Part shown: piece by piece, positions 60,419 through 64,000 of the stretch
Numbering within the stretch: the first letter of the stretch is position 1
How the letters are laid out: each line of letters opens with the position of its first letter
NCBI RefSeq assembly: GCF_021166585.1
Contig: NZ_JAJOZE010000001.1
Span: 576,062 to 640,061, forward strand
Origin: Metabacillus kandeliae
Lineage (GTDB): Bacteria; Bacillota; Bacilli; Bacillales; Bacillaceae
Reading direction: 5' to 3'
DNA: 64,000 nucleotides
Program-made: the position numbers and the translations under genes
The notes under the pieces: model-generated
The model's input: the letters and a program-made list of their open reading frames with translations, nothing else
Told to the model about the DNA's origin: nothing
Databases searched by the model: none

Positions 60419-61264
60419 ATGAGCAATAAGAAAGAACGACTGGATGTTCTGCTTGTCGAAAGAGGACTTGCAGAAACAAGAGAAAAAGCTAAAAGGTCTG
60501 TTATGGCAGGCCTTGTTTATTCAAATGAAGAACGGCTGGACAAACCAGGCGAAAAGCACCCGGCAGATATTCCGCTGACACTTAAGGGCAATGTGCTTCC
60601 CTATGTCAGCCGCGGCGGCCTTAAGCTTGAAAAAGCACTAAAAGAGTTTGACGTTTCCGTCGAAAATAAAATCATGATTGATATCGGTTCTTCAACAGGC
60701 GGCTTTACAGACTGCGCACTTCAAAATGGTGCTGTAAAGTCCTATGCGGTAGATGTCGGCTATAACCAGCTCGCTTGGAAGCTGCGCAAGGATCCTAGGG
60801 TTATTGAAATGGAACGGACTAATTTCCGCTATTCGGTTCCTGCTGATTTTCAGGAAGGACTCCCGGAGTTTGCCACAATTGATGTTTCGTTTATTTCTTT
60901 AAAACTGATCCTGCCGGTTCTGAAAACCATTCTTGTACCAGGCGGCGATTGTCTTGCACTCGTGAAGCCTCAGTTTGAAGCAGGGAAGGATCAGGTAGGC
61001 AAAAAGGGAATTGTCCGTGACCGGAAAGTGCATGAAAAAGTGCTTTCGGACATTACCTCCTTTGCAGCAGCCGAAGGGTTCGATTGTACGGCTCTTTCTT
61101 ATTCTCCGATAACAGGCGGAGACGGAAATATTGAATTTTTGCTGCATCTTAAGCTGAAGAAAGAACAAGAGCCAGGTCAGGCTCCATCCCAAGCTGAAAT
61201 ACAATCAATTGTCACGCAGGCACATGACACATTGAAACATAAAAATTTACAGGAAAAGGAATGA
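60419..61264 (+). CDS. yqxC: TlyA/YqxC-type rRNA methyltransferase
   Basis: 281 residues. An S4 RNA-binding domain (residues 4-65, RLDVLLVERGLAETREKAKRSVMAGLVY) is followed by an FtsJ-like SAM methyltransferase with MIDIGSSTGGFTDCALQNGA and ATIDVSFISLKLILP. Homologues methylate ribose positions in rRNA. Two bases after dxs, so cotranscribed. The length matches B. subtilis YqxC (281). Confidence 0.94.
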   Translation: MSNKKERLDVLLVERGLAETREKAKRSVMAGLVYSNEERLDKPGEKHPADIPLTLKGNVLPYVSRGGLKLEKALKEFDVSVENKIMIDIGSSTGGFTDCALQNGAVKSYAVDVGYNQLAWKLRKDPRVIEMERTNFRYSVPADFQEGLPEFATIDVSFISLKLILPVLKTILVPGGDCLALVKPQFEAGKDQVGKKGIVRDRKVHEKVLSDITSFAAAEGFDCTALSYSPITGGDGNIEFLLHLKLKKEQEPGQAPSQAEIQSIVTQAHDTLKHKNLQEKE

Positions 61265-61374
61265 ATCGGTCCCGGTCATTCCTTTTTCTATGGTACATAC
61301 TATTTTTAAGATCTTGCAGGGGAAAGCATATACATTTTGCTTGCTTTCATATAACATGGTAGTGATAAAGCAGG

Positions 61375-61400
61375 ATGAATAACAATGAATAAATATAAAA
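61375..61400 (+). promoter_or_regulatory. candidate ARG box before ahrC
   Basis: Two overlapping ATGAATAA-type half-sites (ATGAATAACAATGAATAAAT, then ATAAAA) resemble the AhrC/ArgR operator consensus CATGAATAAAAATTCAT. Position just before the gene suggests autoregulation. Confidence 0.4.
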
Positions 61401-61425
61401 CTGTTTAATGCTTAAGGGGTGCTGT

Positions 61426-61875
61426 ATGAATAAAGGGCAAAGACACATCAAAATCAGGGAAATCATTACCCATAATGATATTGAGACACAGGACGAGCTT
61501 GTCGATTGCCTGAAAAACGGCGGCTACAATGTTACGCAGGCCACTGTTTCCAGGGATATTAAAGAGCTGCACCTTGTCAAAGTCCCGATGATGGACGGAC
61601 GGTATAAATACAGCCTTCCTGCTGATCAGCGGTTTAACCCGCTTGCCAAGCTTAAGAGGTCCTTAATTGAAGCCTTTGTAAAAATTGATCACGCCGGACA
61701 TATGATCGTTATGAAAACCCTGCCGGGAAATGCCAACGCAATCGGCGCATTGATTGACAACCTTGATTGGGACGAAATCCTTGGAACGATTTGCGGAGAC
61801 GATACCATTTTAATTATTTGCCGCTCACCAGAGGATACAAACGTGATTTCTGAGCGGTTTTTAGATATGCTTTAA
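61426..61875 (+). CDS. ahrC: arginine repressor AhrC/ArgR
   Basis: 149 residues. The N-terminal winged HTH ([45 protein letters not shown], with the SR-D-I recognition helix) precedes the hexamerisation and arginine-binding domain ([38 protein letters not shown]), where GxxDxxxW-x-E-like and GDDT residues bind arginine. ATG 61426 follows AAGGGGTG; the in-frame ATG 61408 is upstream of it. The conserved ahrC-recN order is kept. Confidence 0.97.
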   Translation: MNKGQRHIKIREIITHNDIETQDELVDCLKNGGYNVTQATVSRDIKELHLVKVPMMDGRYKYSLPADQRFNPLAKLKRSLIEAFVKIDHAGHMIVMKTLPGNANAIGALIDNLDWDEILGTICGDDTILIICRSPEDTNVISERFLDML

Positions 61876-61885
61876 CATATACAGG

Positions 61886-61938
61886 GTTCTTTTCTTTCTA
61901 GAAAAAGAACTTGGTTCTTTTCTTCTTAAGAAAAGACC
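61886..61938 (+). terminator. two consecutive hairpins between ahrC and recN
   Basis: GTTCTTTTCTTT pairs with GAAAAAGAAC (61886-61910), and directly after it GGTTCTTTTCTT pairs with AAGAAAAGACC (61913-61938). The first hairpin is followed by TTGGTTCTTTTCTTCTT, a C-interrupted T-tract. Probably a terminator for ahrC. The GTTC/GAAC arms are too far apart to be SinR-type operators. Confidence 0.55.
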
Positions 61939-61966
61939 GGATTAAATTGCAGAGGTGTGGTTCTCT

Positions 61967-63691
61967 TTGCTAGCGGAATTAACCATTAAAAACTTTGCCA
62001 TAATTGAATCGATATCCATTTCCTTTGAAAAAGGACTGACCGTTTTGACGGGGGAAACAGGAGCAGGAAAGTCTATTATCATTGATGCGATCCATCTTTT
62101 GGCAGGAGGAAGGGGATCTTCCGAATTTGTCCGTTACGGTGAAGACCGCGCTGAGCTTGAAGGTCTTTTTCTCCTCGATGACGACAATCATCCCTGCTAT
62201 GAAAAATGCCGCGAATTCGGGATAGATGCAAGCGATGGAATGATGGTATTAAGAAGAGATATTTCTTCTTCTGGGAAAAGCGTCTGCCGGGTAAACGGTA
62301 AGCTTGTGACAATTGCTATTTTGCGGGAAGTCGGCAGAACCCTGATTGACATTCACGGACAGCATGATAATCAGGAGCTCATGCAGGAGGAAAATCATCT
62401 TCATTTGCTCGATCAGTATGGCGGTTCAAAAACAGCTTCAGCTCACACAGCCTACATTGAAATATATGGGAAATACGCTGAGCTGAAAAGGAAAATCCGC
62501 GGTCTTTCCGAAAACGACCAGGAAATTGCCCATAGGCTGGATCTTATTCAATTTCAGCTTCAGGAAATTGAAGGGGCAGAACTTGAGCCGATGGAGGACG
62601 AAAAACTCCAGGAAGAAAGACGGGAAATATCCAATTACGAAAAAATCTTTGAAGCTCTGCAGAATGCCTATAACGCACTGAGCGGAGAACAAAAAGGGCT
62701 TGATTGGATTTCTCACGGGATGGGAAGTCTCGAAGGAGTTGCAGAAATTAACGGCTCCCTGAAGGAAATGGCTTCTACTGTTTCAAACAGCTACTACATG
62801 CTTGAGGATCTTTCCTACCAGCTGCGAAATGAACTGGATGCCCTTGAATTTGACCCGGAAAGGCTGAATTTTATTGAGGGCCGCCTTAATGAAATTAACC
62901 ATCTGAAGCGGAAATACGGCCAGTCTGTCGATGAAATTCTTTCCTATGCTTCAAAAATACAGGATGAAATTGACACGCTGCAAAACAGGGACAGCCATGT
63001 GAACAACCTTCAAAAAGAGCTGCGTTCTCTAGAACAGGACATGGTACTGGAAGCTGGAAATTTAACAAATGTCAGACAGCAGAGCGCCAAAAAATTAAAA
63101 AGCGAAATTCAGCGTGAGCTGAAAGAGCTGTATATGGATAAAACGGTTTTTGATGTTCAATTTGGCAGACGTCCTGGGTCAGCGGATGATCCGGAGATTA
63201 ACGGAAAGCCAGCAAAGTTTCAGAGCGACGGTGCTGATTCAGTGGAATTTTACCTTTCTACAAATCCAGGAGAGCCTTTAAAACCGCTTTCCAAAACTGC
63301 TTCAGGCGGAGAGCTCTCACGGATTATGCTTGCCATGAAGAGTATTTTTTCCAAGCACCAGGGAGTAACCTCGATCATTTTTGATGAAGTGGACACAGGC
63401 GTGAGCGGCAGGGTCGCACAGTCAATTGCCGAAAAAATCTACCGCGTATCGATCGGATCCCAGGTTCTTTGCATTACACATCTTCCGCAGGTCGCTGCAA
63501 TGGCTGACACCCATTTGTTTATTTCAAAGGTGACTTCAAAAGGAAGAACAAAAACAAGTGTAAAGCCTCTGAAGGAAGAGGAGAAAATCAAAGAAATCGG
63601 ACGCATGATTGCAGGAGTGGAAGTAACCAATTTAACGAAAGAACATGCAAAGGAACTTTTATCTCTTGCCCATGCTGCAAAAAATGTTTAA
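61967..63691 (+). CDS. recN: DNA repair protein RecN
   Basis: 574 residues, SMC-like ATPase for double-strand break repair. Walker A LTGETGAGKSIIIDAI is near residue 30, a long coiled-coil arm covers about 150-350 with IHGQHDNQELMQEENHLHLLD before it, the ABC signature is TASGGELSRIMLAMKSI and Walker B is SIIFDEVDTGVSGRVAQ. TTG 61967 gives the N-terminus MLAELTIKNFAIIE and has AGAGGTG 9 nt upstream; GTG 61955 is inside that RBS. Confidence 0.97.
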   Translation: MLAELTIKNFAIIESISISFEKGLTVLTGETGAGKSIIIDAIHLLAGGRGSSEFVRYGEDRAELEGLFLLDDDNHPCYEKCREFGIDASDGMMVLRRDISSSGKSVCRVNGKLVTIAILREVGRTLIDIHGQHDNQELMQEENHLHLLDQYGGSKTASAHTAYIEIYGKYAELKRKIRGLSENDQEIAHRLDLIQFQLQEIEGAELEPMEDEKLQEERREISNYEKIFEALQNAYNALSGEQKGLDWISHGMGSLEGVAEINGSLKEMASTVSNSYYMLEDLSYQLRNELDALEFDPERLNFIEGRLNEINHLKRKYGQSVDEILSYASKIQDEIDTLQNRDSHVNNLQKELRSLEQDMVLEAGNLTNVRQQSAKKLKSEIQRELKELYMDKTVFDVQFGRRPGSADDPEINGKPAKFQSDGADSVEFYLSTNPGEPLKPLSKTASGGELSRIMLAMKSIFSKHQGVTSIIFDEVDTGVSGRVAQSIAEKIYRVSIGSQVLCITHLPQVAAMADTHLFISKVTSKGRTKTSVKPLKEEEKIKEIGRMIAGVEVTNLTKEHAKELLSLAHAAKNV

Positions 63692-63702
63692 TGAAACTGC
63701 TG

Positions 63703-63731
63703 AAAACTGCCGCTCTTGCGGCAGTTTTTTA
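63703..63731 (+). terminator. recN terminator
   Basis: AAAACTGCCGC pairs with GCGGCAGTTTT around TCTT, followed by further T. Confidence 0.93.
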
Positions 63732-63862
63732 TTTATGGAAATACTGCCGTATTTTAAGTCGCTTATTTCTCTCCTGCTTTGTTATAAGATGCCCTCAAAC
63801 AGGCAAGATTAAAGGATGTAGCCATGATGAATGGCGGTGGCAGGAGCGAGGAGAGTGAAAAG

Positions 63863-64000
63863 GTGTACCTTGAAAAAAGCAGAAAAATAATTGGTGTAAT
63901 TCTCCTTGTTTCATTAGTTGCAATAGGATTTTTAAAACCAGTTAAGGAATTCGTTCAATTACCCCGGCAAATCACTGTATTTGAAACTCAGCAAACAACG
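63863..64000 (+). CDS. spoIVB: SpoIVB sporulation serine peptidase (3' partial)
   Basis: 46 codons reach the right edge: KSRKIIGVILLVSLVAIGFLKP is a membrane anchor, followed by VKEFVQLPRQITVFETQQT, which matches the N-terminus of B. subtilis SpoIVB (…RVFETQTQ). SpoIVB is made in the forespore and signals to activate sigma-K processing. GTG 63863 has GAGGAG about 8 nt upstream; the in-frame ATG 63824/63827 are alternatives. The PDZ and protease domains lie beyond the window. Follows recN as in B. subtilis. Confidence 0.9.
   Translation, partial: MYLEKSRKIIGVILLVSLVAIGFLKPVKEFVQLPRQITVFETQQTT

Noticed and set aside
61886-61910. SinR-type operator before recN
   Set aside because: GTTC and GAAC are 17 nt apart instead of 8, and the arms form a terminator-like hairpin.

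Overview
The window is chromosomal DNA of a spore-forming, low-to-moderate GC Bacillaceae bacterium. From about 25.8 kb to the right edge the gene order follows the Bacillus subtilis yqhG-yqhH-gcvT-gcvPA-gcvPB-yqhL-lipM-mntR-yqhO-P-Q-R-S-T-efp-yqhV-spoIIIAA..AH-accB-accC-yqhY-nusB-folD-xseA-xseB-ispA-dxs-yqxC-ahrC-recN-spoIVB stretch. It is interrupted only by a gvpT/gvpU-like pair and a B12-dependent (class II) ribonucleotide reductase. Ribosome binding sites are strong and TTG/GTG starts are frequent, as in Bacillus. No tRNA, rRNA, prophage, transposase or CRISPR array was seen.

The left 13.5 kb is the distal part of an AT-rich exopolysaccharide operon, all on + strand. It holds an EpsM/PglD-type acetyltransferase, an EpsN-type aminotransferase, two GT2, two tandem GT4 and one GT-D glycosyltransferase, a pyruvyl transferase, a membrane-anchored GH88/105-like hydrolase, a Wzx flippase and two membrane acyltransferases. 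A multi-hairpin candidate RNA lies inside the operon at 11090-11215. From 13.6 to 20.6 kb there is a complete paeninodin-type lasso-peptide cluster: cyclase C, precursor A (a 41-residue ORF), HPr-kinase-like kinase K, RRE/PqqD-like B1, B2 peptidase, a nucleotidyltransferase and the ABC exporter D.

From 20.6 to 25.6 kb lies the biofilm-matrix locus: sipW, tasA, a tapA-like gene, a second sipW, and two DUF5658 genes around a small zinc-ribbon gene. It is bracketed by two minus-strand Sin modules. One is a SinR/SlrR-like repressor whose 3' end overlaps a 43-residue SinI-like ORF. The other is the canonical sinI-sinR pair. A cyclic-di-GMP-I (GEMM) riboswitch sits directly upstream of sinI. Five 16-bp palindromes of the form GTTC-N8-GAAC, the known SinR operator architecture, lie in front of the lasso operon (two), sipW-tasA (two) and the first DUF5658 gene (one).

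Taken together, c-di-GMP is predicted to set SinI level, SinI to titrate SinR, and SinR to control amyloid fibres and, unexpectedly, a phosphorylated lasso peptide, all next to the exopolysaccharide operon. This matrix/lasso island is the most noteworthy part of the window. The rest is conserved housekeeping and sporulation genes: glycine cleavage with a tandem glycine riboswitch, lipoate, manganese regulation, aromatic and isoprenoid synthesis, the SpoIIIA channel, fatty-acid initiation, DNA repair and arginine regulation. Smaller curiosities are an apparent ATT start for spoIIIAD, a 20-21-bp phased ATGC array, tandem 33-bp repeats, two copies of a GC-rich palindromic repeat, a promoter-terminator pair that may encode a small RNA before dxs, and NrdR-like boxes before the B12 reductase.
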